Below, one piece after another: positions 1-11,518 of a stretch of 64,000 nt of DNA (position 1 is its first letter; each line of letters begins with the position of its first letter). The DNA lies in assembly GCA_963693285.1 (NCBI GenBank), contig OY848926.1:3332501-3396500 (forward strand), given 5' to 3'. The notes under the pieces were generated by a model. That model did not search any database and was not told the origin of the DNA. It worked only from the letters and a program-made list of their open reading frames with translations. The position numbers were made by a program, and so were the translations under genes. The stretch comes from Xestospongia muta (taxonomy: Eukaryota; Porifera; Demospongiae; Haplosclerida; Petrosiidae).

Positions 1-158
1 TCCTTACAAACAACTACTGAAGTACTGAATATTCATCATACTAGATTTGTACCATAACTCTACTTCCCCTTATAATATCAATATCCCATTAGCCACTTCC
101 ACTGTTTCTATATGTACTGACCACTTTCTGATAATATCCCTTATCTCTGTTAACTTAC

Positions 159-563
159 AGCAAGACCTAATAATGCCACTTTCTCGTTTTCACTTTGAAT
201 CTTTGGTACAATGATACGTAGAGCAATCTGAGGTCTGAAAAGAGGGTGGGGCTGAGGGTGTAACTGTTACACTTCAATGTCTTTACCCTTCTGCTTCTGC
301 ATTGACTTTATCACAGAATGCCATAATGAATTCCCAATCTTCATATCGATTTTTTGGGTTAGTAGCTTTCTCTATAAATAGTATGATAATAGGAATATTC
401 TATGATATTACGGAATCTCAATAAAACATTGTAAAGATATAGCTTTGTAATGATCTTTGCTGCATTTAAAACTTATCTTTTAAGTATTAACAAATATATA
501 AAGTACATACTCTATTACATTGATAAACAACTTACCCAACAATGCCTCTAACGAGTCATCCAT
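159..563 (-). CDS. GGA: GGA-type clathrin adaptor, 5' end only (VHS domain)
   Basis: GGA proteins are ARF-dependent adaptors that sort cargo from the trans-Golgi network to endosomes; the N-terminal VHS domain binds acidic-dileucine sorting signals. Three exons can be placed, 5' to 3': 563-536 (MDDSLEALL), 371-287 and 234-159, with GT..AG borders and closing phases (28, 85 and 76 nt). The spliced reading gives LEALLEKATNPKN, then EDWEFIMAFCDKVNAEAEG, then PQIALRIIVPKIQS, the order found at the start of the GGA VHS domain (LEARINRATNP..., DW..I..FC, ...KIQS). The rest of the gene lies left of base 1; I could not place exon 4 in the first 158 bases. TOM1 or STAM, which also begin with VHS, are the alternatives, but the RATNP-like and KIQS positions favour GGA. 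Start is 81 bp from the INTS15 start on the opposite strand. Confidence 0.75.
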
Positions 564-644
564 CTTGAAGTTGTCTCTATCACGTGACAGGAAGTAGATT
601 CACGACTTCGCTTGTGTACGCCCATTACACGTGTAGTTTTTACA
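564..644. promoter_or_regulatory. 81-bp bidirectional promoter, GGA/INTS15
   Basis: This is the whole space between two divergent start codons. It contains a palindromic E-box TCACGTGA (580-587), followed at once by an ETS-type GGAAGT (590-595), and a second CACGTG-like core, ACACGTGT, near 628-635. USF/MITF/TFE-class bHLH proteins bind TCACGTGA, and ETS/GABP sites are common in housekeeping promoters of animals. That the region drives both genes is inferred from spacing alone. Confidence 0.6.
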
Positions 645-1829
645 ATGGCTACTAGAGGGTCTTCTACAAAGAGGCAGAAAACACGAGGTAAACTGCATTA
701 CAAGTCAAATAAATGACAAACATTTGTTGCATAATAGTTGAAATAATTGTTATAATTATTTATTATTTGCTTAGTTGTTCAGATGAGAACTGATGATGAT
801 GATGCTTGTGACCCTGAAATTGAACAAAGACTCAAATCACTTCAACGTCCTGCTGCTTGTAGCTTTGTTCTTAGTATGGTAGAACGGTAAGTGTCTAGTC
901 TGACATTCCAGCTCTTCATTCTTCACTTGAAGGGTTGTAACACCAGGCTAGTAAGTGTCATTGTCATAATTGATTACCCTTTTTTAGATACATTCGTTCC
1001 TTGACATCACGTGACCTATTAACTTCATCTCTACCCAGTAAAGAGGCACTGATGTCACTAATTGATACCTATATACTAAACATTCCACCTTCACATCAAA
1101 CAAAAACAGAACATATCTGGCCTTTTAGTGTATTTGAAGAATTAGAGCTATTGGAGTCATTGAGAATACAAGTTGAAGAGAGACAGACCAGAGATATCCA
1201 AATGGCATTATTTGATGCCATATTTGGTATAGCTAAAGATGACAAGGTAGGTGTAGTTATATTCTTGTTTTCACTCATTAATATATCTTATTGAAGGTTA
1301 CATTAGAACACAGGCTGACTATTTTAAAAAAATTAGTCTCCCTAGCCATATCAGGTCTAGGCAATGGTACTATATTACACTGTACAGCATACTGGATGGA
1401 GGTATGTGTATTGCTGTATCAATAATAATGTCTTGTATAGTTGTATCCTTCTCAAGCCATAGATTTAGCTCAAACTATTTATTTTGAATTTTGTGAGTTT
1501 TTACCAAATGCCATGGACTCTGTGTTACAACTAGGAGCTAGTTATCCTTCACTTGCAAAATTGGTAACTCATCTTCTCACTTCATCCTATCCAATGTATT
1601 TAGGTTTGTGAAATAAATGTATGTTAACATTGCTATACAAAATATTATTATTGTCAAGGGTGCTAGTACCATCTTTGTTACCATTTATTTTTCCAAATAC
1701 TCTCATAATGAGAACAAATATTACACTTCAATAAGAAATTAATACTAAACTATAACCTTGAATATTATTAATAATTTCTAGACAGTGCATATTTAATACT
1801 CATTGCTCACTGCAGTACTTGCTTTGTGC

Positions 1830-1889
<60 letters not shown>

Positions 1890-3215
1890 GTGTGTGTGTG
1901 TGTGTGCGTGTGTGTGTGTGTGTGTGTGTAAGTACATGCAATTGTAAAGTTATTACTCCCAAAAAGTTAATAAAAAACAACATCCAATTTTCTACAAATT
2001 AAATGTGTAAATTTTTGTAAACACATTTTGTTCTGAATTTAATTGTATTTTAGATTTATTATTACCTGACATCTGACATCTTTATATCTACACATATTTG
2101 ACATTGATGTAGATCACGTTATCATCTGCTTTCACGTGTCATCTTAGTGATTTGTCTGTCCTAGCTGTGTGACTTGTGAGCTATTTTTGCCATTAAAAGT
2201 GACTACAGATCATACCTTGTTTAAGAATAGTTTTGCCTTTTGACTGAGACAATGTCTGTTCCTAATTTTGTTATATTTCTGAGCGCTACAACTGTGGTGA
2301 GGGTTTTGTACTTTTGTGCATTTCATTTTACTTATAATGTAATTACTAGACATTCAACTAATTTCTGACATGTTGACACATACAAAAAGGACTGTATAAT
2401 CCTGTGTTATTTGATCAATTCAAATTTCACGAGTGAAACACTCACTAAACTGTACATTACAAGTAATAGTTACTTTATATAACTATATTCTTTTCTTGTA
2501 GTAAAGGATAAAACTACTTACAAAGACTGTCCACCTTTAAAACTCATTCAATTAGTTTCGCATTGGTTGGCTAATAACCCAAACTACTTGACCTCGTTGC
2601 CATTATCAGCAGATACTAGAGATAACATTATACTTCTGCGCTCTCAACCTAGTCGTAACTATAGCAATGTTCCTTTAACTGGATTGACTCAATGGAGTGT
2701 CTTAGAACCTTTAATTCCAGATTCTAATCTAATCCAATCAACAGTTAATACTGTAGATGGGGTCACTCAGTATCGTACTGAAGTATCAAGATTTCATGCT
2801 AATCTTCTTGCTGCTGTTATTTCTCTTATTGAGCCATCCACTAGAATGAATCTTACTGCTAATGATCTTGCAATAATGGCAACAACTATACTAGATTTGC
2901 AGCAAGGATTAGGAAAAGATGAAAGAATAGCTAAGCTGGAGATATCACTGGATCGACTGGCTCAAGTATTACAAATTTGTTTACACATCAATGCTGTCAC
3001 ATTGAATCCAGGTATTTGTTTTCTTACTTTCTACTTTTTTCAGAATTTGAAGTCATTTGTTTTATATAAAAATATGTACTTATTTCTAGATATTCTTTTA
3101 TTTTTTCTGTTCTCGTTTTGTAGATGACTTATTTTCTATTATATCTCCTCTTCCCAAAAACAGACTGCTAACTCTCGTCTGTACAAATTACAGAAAAAGT
3201 TGTAATAAGAAATGA
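645..3215 (+). CDS. INTS15: Integrator complex subunit 15
   Basis: INTS15 (C7orf26 in human) is a nuclear subunit of the Integrator complex, which cleaves snRNA and other nascent RNA polymerase II transcripts. Seven exons join in frame: 645-687, 775-886, 988-1246, 1297-1401, 1441-1603, 2502-3011, 3124-3215, giving 427 residues (human about 449). Matches to the family run in order: VFEELELLESL, LTILKKLVSLA, CTAYWMELYPSQAIDLA, CPPLKLIQLVSHWLANNP, then the most conserved stretch KLEISLDRLAQVLQI, and near the C-terminus DDLFSIISPLPKNRLLTLV. It ends without the proline/histidine-rich tail of vertebrates. The 5' border of exon 6 (TA after AG at 2502) is fixed by phase with the G at 1603. Intron 5 (898 bp) is long for this region and contains a TG repeat. 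The 3' end faces that of COX10, 87 bp away. Confidence 0.88.
1825..1928. repeat. (TG)n microsatellite
   Basis: About 104 bp of nearly pure TG with a few CG interruptions, inside the 898-bp intron 5 of INTS15 (1604-2501). I see no exon or other gene in the rest of that intron. Confidence 0.95.
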
Positions 3216-3302
3216 AAATACCATATTTTATTTATTTATAATAATAACTCAATTATAATACAATTCCAATCTAAAGAAATGAACTATGAAGAAATGACAA
3301 TG

Positions 3303-4842
3303 CTAACTGATGTCTACAGGTTTATCTTTCTTGTCACTCAAATCTGTTTTGTTAAGCAGCATCAGCGCTAAGAGAAGTGGCAAATGAAATAGCGAGAAGT
3401 GAAATAATTTCTTAGCTGATTTGAAATCTGCATCACGATAGAAACGCCATCCCAGATAAGAGAACCATATATTAAGAGGAGCAGAATCAACTGCAAACCA
3501 CCATGTTGTTAAACCACAAAATGGAGCTATAGTACATATAGGTATCAAAGCCAAACAATATCTGAGAGCTACCCTCCGACAAAGACCAGGATTAGTGACT
3601 GACATCATGCGATAACCACCTCGAGAATAATCTGCCCTGTGGCTCCAACTTAAAGCATTGAAGTGAGGAAACTGCCATGCATAGAGCACTGCTCCTAATA
3701 TCAGTGCGGCTGGTGATAAACTCCCAGTACATGCTGTCCAACCCATAACTGGAGGGATAGCACCTACAACTGATCCCACCCAAGTGTTAGTAATACTTAG
3801 TCGTTTCATAGGTGTGTAGATAGCGCTATAGAGGACAATATTAAAGATTCCTAGAGATGCAGTAAGAGGATTAACTCCTAACATAAGAATGGCTGAACCA
3901 GTTATCCCTGAGACTACACCAAATGACATTGCATGTAGAGGACTAAAGAAGAAAAGGCTCAATGAGCAATAAGTATGGTATTACAGACCTAACTTGTCCT
4001 CTTACTAATACACGATTTCTTGTCCGTGCCATTTGAGAGTCAAATGGAACTTCTATCCACTAATAGAAAGACATCATTACAGACACAGTAAACACAATAC
4101 TTTACTTGATTGAATGTATTTGCTCCAGCAGAGCAAAGTGCTGTACCAAGACAACCACAAAGAAGAGTCGCGGATGAGAAGGGAGCAGGAGCCATTGCAT
4201 AACCAGCAAGAGTTGTAAGAACCACTAAAGCTATTGTACAGAGAATTAGAGACTGCAATCTCCAGTCATAATACTACTAACATGTTAGTCGATACTTGGA
4301 GAGTTTTAAGTATATATATGGAAGTTGTTTTAGTTGTATACGTTGCTCTTTCCACTCTTCAGGTTTGACAGGATCATCACTAGTCAGAGTATCTTTGTCC
4401 TCTACATTTAATACTGAGACAATAGAAGGAGGAGAGGTCACCTAAAATAATGTATACAATGAAAACAGACATCATAATACATTAGAGTTAGTTAGTTCAA
4501 TATAGAAATACTATAATCAATAAAATGTAAAGTCTTTCATGTTATTAAATAATATTACAAAACACAGGTTTAGATATCTTACATTTAACTTAGAGTTAAA
4601 AGGTGGACGTGAAATTTCCTTTAAAGTTCTAACTTCCTCTTCTTCATCCAGCTGGTGATGGGGAGTGACATTGCTACTGTATGTCCTGAAATGACTTTGA
4701 ATGAGAGGTGGAGAAATTATTCTTTTGTACTGTCTAGTTATACTAGAAACGAATCTAGTTCTGCAGTGTACTGTACAAAGAAAAGGAGATGAAATTTAAA
4801 CATATGTACGAGATAGAAACACTAACTGCAAAGCAACTCCAT
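3303..4842 (-). CDS. COX10: Protoheme IX farnesyltransferase, mitochondrial
   Basis: COX10 transfers a farnesyl group from farnesyl diphosphate to heme b, making heme O, the first step to heme A of cytochrome c oxidase; it is a polytopic inner mitochondrial membrane protein. Six exons, 5' to 3': 4842-4827, 4770-4583, 4441-4282, 4230-4106, 4059-3989, 3957-3303, join in frame to 404 residues (human 443). The N-terminus is basic and serine/arginine rich ([12 protein letters not shown]), as in a transit peptide. The UbiA prenyltransferase core shows [18 protein letters not shown], the first catalytic region around [19 protein letters not shown], then [19 protein letters not shown] and [11 protein letters not shown], with membrane segments between. 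The last intron is only 31 bp (3958-3988). The start sits 55 bp from that of RPP21 on the other strand. A polyadenylation signal AATAAA lies near 3226-3231 on this strand. Exon 1 (16 coding nt) is the least certain part. Confidence 0.93.
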
Positions 4843-4897
4843 CTTGTAGGTTAAAGGTTAATATTATTCGAACAGGTGTCACTGGGTGGAGCTTCAA
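4843..4897. promoter_or_regulatory. 55-bp divergent gap COX10/RPP21
   Basis: Only 55 bp separate the two opposed start codons, so 5' UTRs must be very short or overlap, and the promoter is presumably shared. I see no TATA box and no motif I would name. Confidence 0.45.
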
Positions 4898-5598
4898 ATG
4901 GGTAAGAAAAGTAAGAAGCAGCAGACCACTCTTCCTCAAAGAGAAGTTTTGATGAGAATGAACTTTCTCTATCAAGTGATGAATTACACAATCTATTGCT
5001 AATATGCGTATTTTGTAGGCAGCAGTAGCTGTCCTCTCACAAACTCCAAATCAATTACAATTGTCAAGATTTTATATTCACACAATGAAATCTATTAGTA
5101 AAAAGCTAGTCCTTAAAATGTATGACTATTGCATTCCAATACTACGTCATTAATGTTATATTCTAGGGACCCAGCTATCAAGCGGAGTATATGCAAGTCC
5201 TGTGACACTCTATTGATACCAGGACTTACTAGTACTCAAAGAATAAGAGGTAACCATCTATTTACTGTGATGTGAAAATTGATATCGGCCCCTTGTTAAA
5301 AATGCATTTAGGAATAAAATAATTTTGCATATAAATGTTTTATTCATTAACTGCTTTATTTATAAACAGTATTTGTGATGTAAGTAACTCATTCAAACAT
5401 TACTTATTACCAAAGAATTAGATTTTAAAGATTTGATTACATTTGTCAGACCATAATTATGTTATTATTTTTAACCCATTTGTAGCTCATCGTGAAAAAC
5501 ACATAGTTGTTCGATGTTTGACATGTGGTAAATTGAAACGATTTCTTGCTCGTAGAGACTTTGAATTATGGTCAGAAAGAACTGAGAACATTGTTTAA
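4898..5598 (+). CDS. RPP21: Ribonuclease P/MRP protein subunit p21
   Basis: RPP21 (Rpr2/SNM1 family) is a zinc-binding protein subunit of nuclear RNase P, which trims the 5' leader of pre-tRNAs. Four exons, 4898-4975, 5019-5119, 5167-5249 and 5486-5598, join to 124 residues. The N-terminal helices read MRMNFLYQAAVAVLSQTPNQ and SRFYIHTMKSISKKLVLK, matching LNFLYQAAH..L and ARFY...I.KRLVL of the human protein. The zinc ribbon follows: CKSC-DTLLIPGLTSTQRIR and CLTCGKLKRFLARRD, with all four cysteines. The protein stops right after the ribbon and so lacks the variable tail of the human subunit (about 154 residues). Its stop codon is 81 bp from the LIG1 stop on the other strand; the nearest AATAAA on the plus strand falls at the LIG1 stop, so the two 3' ends probably overlap. 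Confidence 0.93.
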
Positions 5599-5679
5599 TT
5601 AGGCTGAGCTATAATGAGATTACCACAAGAACAGAGAATATAACTATTTTATTAGATATTTGATGAACCAAATAAGTAT

Positions 5680-8600
5680 TTAATAAAAGTCTTCAAGTTC
5701 AGGGGTCTCCCCACTTTGTTTACCAGTATTCTGTTGTTGTCGATACAAATCAGCAACCTGTTACAGAAAATGACAAATTATTACAAAGTATTTTAATTTT
5801 ACTTGTTGACTAGTAGTGGCCTGTTCTGGTTTCTTATCATCTCTTATACGTAAGAAACGAGGAAATCTAAGGGAAATACCCTTTTCAGGATCAACCTATT
5901 TCCAATAAAACAAAACCACAGTCACTTAAGTCCATTTACACTTACAATACCAGCAGCTGCTGGGTAGACTGGTGAGATAGAGAGATCTGCAGTCTTAACT
6001 TCCCAGACTTGAACTGCATCAAACCAGCGATCAGGAATGACACTATCACTATAAGAGTAGTATGGTTTGGGTGCATCTATAATGTGATTGTTGAGAAATT
6101 CAGTATGCTGATCTAATTGATCATCTTTGAAACCAGTACCAATCTACAGATAAAGAAAAGAGATATGGAAACAAGAAAATAAGATGGGAAATACACAAAG
6201 AAAGTCTATCAATGCTATGAAATAATTGGAGGTTGCATACCTTGCAAATCACTTGAAATTCTTCATTCTCTGGATCAAAACAAGCCAACAAAAATCCACC
6301 ATATTTTCCTGTTCTCTTTCCAGTTCCATGAAATCCTCCAATAACTACTAAATCTAAAGTATCTCCAACTCCATCCAAGTAATCTTTCTTGAGCTGGGAG
6401 AGACAGTGACCATAGTCTTTAATTACAGAGAACTTACTTTCAACCAATTGTGTGACCGTTTTGCTATCTCATATGAAGCATCTTTGTCGAGTGTCTTGAC
6501 CATTAAACCTTCACAATATCCTATATACACAAAATATACAGGATACTCAGTTATACTCATTCACATTTACATTAATCATGTACGTTACTAGTACTTAACC
6601 ATTGTTCTAACCTTTTATTGATTCTTCCATAAAGGTCTGAATATCTTCAATGTTATTTGTATCAATAGCTTGAACAAACATGAACTCCTGATACAAGATG
6701 TAAACAATACAAGATTACAATATGATAACTTACTCCTTCAATCTCCTTAAATGAAGACTTCAGCAATTCTCTTCTTCTCCTGAAAGTCTCTCGAACTAGA
6801 CTCTCTCCATTTAAGTAAAGGAGATCAAAAGGGAAAACACAAACTTGGACTTTGATATCAGCAACATTAGCATCCTACAAAGAGATATAAAGTGATCTTT
6901 AAAACAAATCAAATTTTACCTTTCTCTTTCTAGTACTGAGTACTTGAAATGGAAGTATCTGTTTCTTCTCTAGATCCCAAGCTACAGCTTCTGCATCAAT
7001 CACAAATGACCACACCCCTTCATTAATTACTTTTGGCATACGAGCAATGATATCTGGATACTTGGAAGTATTATTTTCTTGATTCCGGCTATATATTTGA
7101 ATCTCTTTGTTCTTTAATAGATGAATCTATAAATGTCAGTAACCACACCCAAATTGTTATAAGCCACACCCACCTGAGCTCTCTCTCCATCGTATTTCCA
7201 TTCACAACTGAATTCAGCTTGATCAAATCTTTGAAGTACTTCCTGGATACCTTTGGTAGGATGAGCTAACATTGGTTTAAGTGGAATGCCAGGAGTTAGA
7301 GAACAATGAGATGAGAGATTATCTACTCCATGTTCCAGCAAAGCTGGTATAAGAATGTCATAGTTTGGTAATTCACTAAAGAAGGAAAATGATGAAGAAA
7401 TGAGATTGTGAGTGGGTGAAGCCATATAATACTTTGTGCAAACCCTACTAATAATATCGATAATCACAGGGTAATGAGGATAGTCACTTAAGTTAAAATT
7501 CAATACCAGTATGCATTCTTGACAATGGCTGTAGCTGATTCCAATTCTTTACGGAATTTTTCAGCACTAACCCCTTGGCTAGCATCAGTAGTTTCTGGTG
7601 GCCATTCTGTAAAAATACATATACTCACAGATGTCAGTTTCTCTATGTATACCTTTGCTAGGAGGAGTATGGACTATAGCATGAGCTAATGCAGTAAGGA
7701 CTGATTGCTCTGCTAAACCAATCCTTAACTTCCCTTCCAGTGACCTATATTGAATAATATTTTATTTAATATTTATGTTCAGATTATATTTACCTAATCA
7801 AATACTTTGTTTCGCATTGCTTACAAGCTACAAGTAATGTTTTAATAATTTCTACTTTCTTGTTTTGAGACTAGAGAAAATTGTAAATATTTATAATTTA
7901 CAATCACATTACATACTTACAGAGTGACCAGTTAATTTGGCAATGTCTGTTAGTTTATTAAATACACCTGGTACAGTAAGAGGGGGAGGTGTAAACATAG
8001 TACGCTGGGTGGTCCGACTTCCTTCTGCTACCAAACCAAGATCACCTTTCTCAGCTACTTCAGCTTTAATCTGCTGAGGATTACGACCTAAAGAGTAAAA
8101 TTATAATATGACCCACAATAATATAATTCAACCTGTGGCACTGGAGAGAGCTTTAATAAGAATATTGTCACCAATACCAAGTTCAACTCCTTCATAAGCA
8201 GGACCCAGCTATATGAAGATTTTAGGTTACTATCAAGTGGTATTAACCTACTTTATTTAGACATAAATACACACACTTGACTGTCTCTTGTGGAGACAAA
8301 GTTATCACAGAACGCAAAAAATTAGCTAATATGCCTATGATCTTTATTCTAGAAAACGAAAAGCAAAAATTAATCAGCAATTTTTTCTGCCTACCTCCCA
8401 GTGACTTGTTCAATCTGTTCAAAAGTCTTAGCAATGGCAAGATAAGGTACTCTAAAATAGATAGCAATAATATAACCAAATCAACGTTAACATTAGTTAC
8501 TTTTGATCTTTAGTCCAACAAGCATCTTCAATAGGATCATACTGTGTCTTAGATGGATCATATTGAGGACATTTCTCAGCATTAGCACTCTTGTCAGTGC

Positions 8601-10148
8601 CAGTGGGACTTCTCAATAAACTACCACAAATATAGGGTATGAAGTAAACTTTTTTGAAAGAACACAAACCTTATATATGAACTAAATAAACGAGAACCTT
8701 TATAACCTAACAAAAATTTGCTATTTTTGGCTGCTATCATAACGAGAAGCTAAGCAAGCATGCCGTACAAGGATAAAATCAGTTATTAGCAAATGCTTTC
8801 CATGAGGTAGCAGAGTGGCGCAGCGGGAGCGTGCTGGGCTCATAACCCAGAGGTCGATGGATCGAAACCATCCTCTGCTATCAACATTTTTTTTCTCTTT
8901 TTAATTTTTTTTTTTACCTTGACTTTTCTTTTACAGAAACCGTTCCTGTTTAAAAAATAACTCAGTAAATAATAATGATGTGATCTTACTTGACACTTGC
9001 TGTAGGCTTTTGGAACCAGGTTGTAAGTTACTATCAAGAGGAGTTAGTTTGGCTTTATGTTGATTGTGATCTGTCTGTATCTTTGACTGCATTAGCTCCA
9101 TAGAATTTTCATTTCCTTGCTGTGTTTTCTCCTCATCTTCGTTCTGAGTTGGGTGTAGATCTCTCAACACTTCTTCACTCATATCAGTAGTATCTTTAGA
9201 GACCTCACTTTCTAGTTTTGTTTCTGTAACTGAATTATATGTTTCCATTGTTGTGTCCACTTTAATTTTCTTAGTTGCTGGAGACCAAAATGATGGAGGA
9301 GGAATAGGGGCTCTTTTTCCAGTGTGTTTTCTAGCTAGAATTTATGTAACACAAGGAATGGTCATAAGATATTATTTTATTAGATCAGAAAGTTATATAT
9401 TGTATGACTATCAAAGACAGTAACGTTCTCTTGGTACCATGCTTAGACCGGTTATGGCAAAAACAGTCCTACCCCAAGGTGGTCCAAGGACCATTTTTGG
9501 TAGCCAAAATAGTTCCCCAAATGTTTAGTCCCCTAACTAACTTTGGCTGCTAAAAGTGGTCCTCCTTTACCAAAAAAAATTTCATCTAGGCCATTCTTTG
9601 CAACCAAAACTGGTCCACTGTGGTTCATGGACTACAAGTCCACAATCAAACAATCAGAAGGGACCTCTACTCTCAAAACTAGAGTGACTACTTATACAAC
9701 CGAGACCTATATACCTGTTGCTCTCTTGGGAGGAGTTTTAAGTAATACCATATTCCCATCAACAGAGACGTGTGTTCCTCCTTTATTAACATCTATCTTC
9801 TCTTCTCCAACTATGTCGGTGCATTTATGACTAGTGGACTGGTTAGATTCTGTGTTCATCGGCTTGTCAGTCTCCTCCTCACTGTCACTATCCGTAACAC
9901 GTCGTTTCTTAGCAAGTCTCTGAGTAGTTATCAATGATTCTTCATCTTCTTCATCATGATTCCTTTTCTTTGCCATATGTGAATGTGATGGCTCAGAAAC
10001 TGTTCCAGACACACCTTCATCATCACTAGCTGGCCTTTCATTCTTTACTTCATCCTTCTTACTGAAGAAGTTCCTTATATTAGAACGTGCAATATCATTT
10101 TGTTGTATTTACTATAGAAGATACTTACAATATTCCTTGCTGTGGCAT
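5680..10148 (-). CDS. LIG1: DNA ligase 1
   Basis: LIG1 is the ATP-dependent nuclear ligase that seals Okazaki fragments and completes long-patch excision repair. Twenty-one exons, 5' to 3': 10148-10129, 10073-9715, 9334-8990, 8730-8670, 8620-8501, 8451-8395, 8348-8252, 8208-8133, 8087-7921, 7870-7794, 7744-7653, 7606-7507, 7375-7174, 7126-6920, 6874-6734, 6687-6612, 6520-6438, 6393-6241, 6143-5946, 5895-5803, 5757-5680. All phases close to 933 residues (human 919). The N-terminus MPQQGILNFFSKKD is a PCNA-binding PIP box (QxxIxxFF), split by intron 1. A long acidic/basic low-complexity region with a probable nuclear signal (AKKRRV) follows to about residue 290. The DNA-binding domain starts at YDPIEDACW; the nucleotidyl-transferase motif I is [11 protein letters not shown] (adenylated lysine near residue 584); then [27 protein letters not shown] (motif IV), [16 protein letters not shown] (motif V), and the OB fold with [20 protein letters not shown]. 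The weakest link is the 61-bp exon 8730-8670, supported by phase only. An AATAAA for this strand lies near 5650. Confidence 0.95.
8809..8880 (+). tRNA. initiator tRNA-Met (CAT)
   Basis: A 72-nt cloverleaf with acceptor stem AGCAGAG/CTCTGCT and discriminator A, anticodon CAT in TCATAAC, anticodon stem ending CCCAG, and T arm GATGG-ATCGAAA-CCATC. The first pair is A-U (position 1 with 72) and the T loop is AUCGAAA rather than TTC-type, both marks of the eukaryotic initiator tRNA. It differs at only a couple of bases from the vertebrate initiator as I remember it. The internal A and B boxes are intact (B box starting GGTCGATGG). Runs of T at 8887-8894 and after 8904 can end RNA polymerase III transcription. 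The gene sits in a LIG1 intron (8731-8989), antisense to LIG1. Confidence 0.96.
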
Positions 10149-10310
10149 TCTACTGAATCTAGATTTTTGTCACCAGTGTGAGTCACCAATTCCCGCTAAA
10201 GTGGGTGGGAATAGCCTATTACTAAACGCCCACGAAGATATTAAATAATTGCAAGCACTTTAGATGGTCAACGCAGTCTTCAACTTCATCTCAGTCTCGG
10301 TCGAATCAAG
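10149..10310. promoter_or_regulatory. Divergent promoter LIG1 / first Munc13-4-like gene
   Basis: The 162 bp between the two start codons contain TTCCCGCTAAA near 10189-10199, an E2F-like element (consensus TTTSSCGC), immediately followed by an inverted TGGGAA near 10204-10211. LIG1 is an S-phase gene controlled by E2F in vertebrates, so an E2F site here is plausible. Use by the plus-strand gene is not shown. Confidence 0.45.
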
Positions 10311-10530
10311 ATGTCAACTTTACGGTTTAAAAAACAATTCCATCTTAACTTAGGCGATCATATTCACAAGTCAGTTAGTTAAAAATCAATTTTAATTGCA
10401 TGCTCCTTTAAAGATATGTTATATATATATACTATTTTATCTTTTTCTATTTCTAGATTTGATAGTGACCATATTTTGATTGACAAAACTAAAGTTTCAA
10501 ATGTTAGTGAGTCTGAAGAAGTTGAACAGG

Positions 10531-10571
<41 letters not shown>

Positions 10572-11421
10572 CTCTAATAATTGTAAGAGTGGACAAACAA
10601 CTATTTATAATAAGTCAATTGCAAAAAACACTTTTCATTATCTTGTTTCATTTTTTGACAGGAGGACAGTATGAAAGATCATGTATATGGAAGCAATGTT
10701 GCCTTCCCTGAACTGTCACCTAGTCAGGTATAATTAGAACTTGTTACTGCACTTCACCTGATACAAGTTATTGATTTATTAATATTTTACAGATAGAGGA
10801 CATATGTCTTGATACTCTCAAGTTATTTCATGATCTAGAACCATTACAAACTGGCCAGGATAACAAGGAAACATTTGATTACATTAAACAGGTAATGGAC
10901 AATTGTGTTTGTAACATTATTTTGCCATTAATGATTTGGTAGTTAAAGAGACATTTGAATTACTTATTGTTGCATTATCTGAGTTTGTTAGACTATAAAA
11001 TTAATTATTTCCTATTTATTCATTTCACTGTAATTAGGTTTTTGATATAGCAGAAGAAAAATTTGCTTCATTTGATGAAATTGCAAAAGATGTAGTTACC
11101 AAAGTAAGTCATACAGAACATGACCCAGTACTTTATTAAGTATGTTTTTATAGGAGAGAGCGCTAATCTTGAAATGTAAACGTAAGTTTATAGGTTGATT
11201 ATAAATGTTACATCACATGTATAAATCTTTCTTCAGTTATTAAAGCAAATAGGTTACCAGCAAAAGATACTAATGGTATGTATACTATTACAATACAGAC
11301 ATATTGATTAAAGTATATAGACAATACTATAGCATCATGAATCAAATAACCATCAAAATTTATTATTACAATATCTATTTGGATTGATAATCTCACTAAT
11401 TTTGTTCCTTAATCCTTTACC

Positions 11422-11518
<97 letters not shown>

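Noticed and set aside
8277..8513. Plus-strand 78-codon frame
   Set aside because: Antisense to LIG1 exons 8348-8252 and 8451-8395, which have clear ligase sequence.
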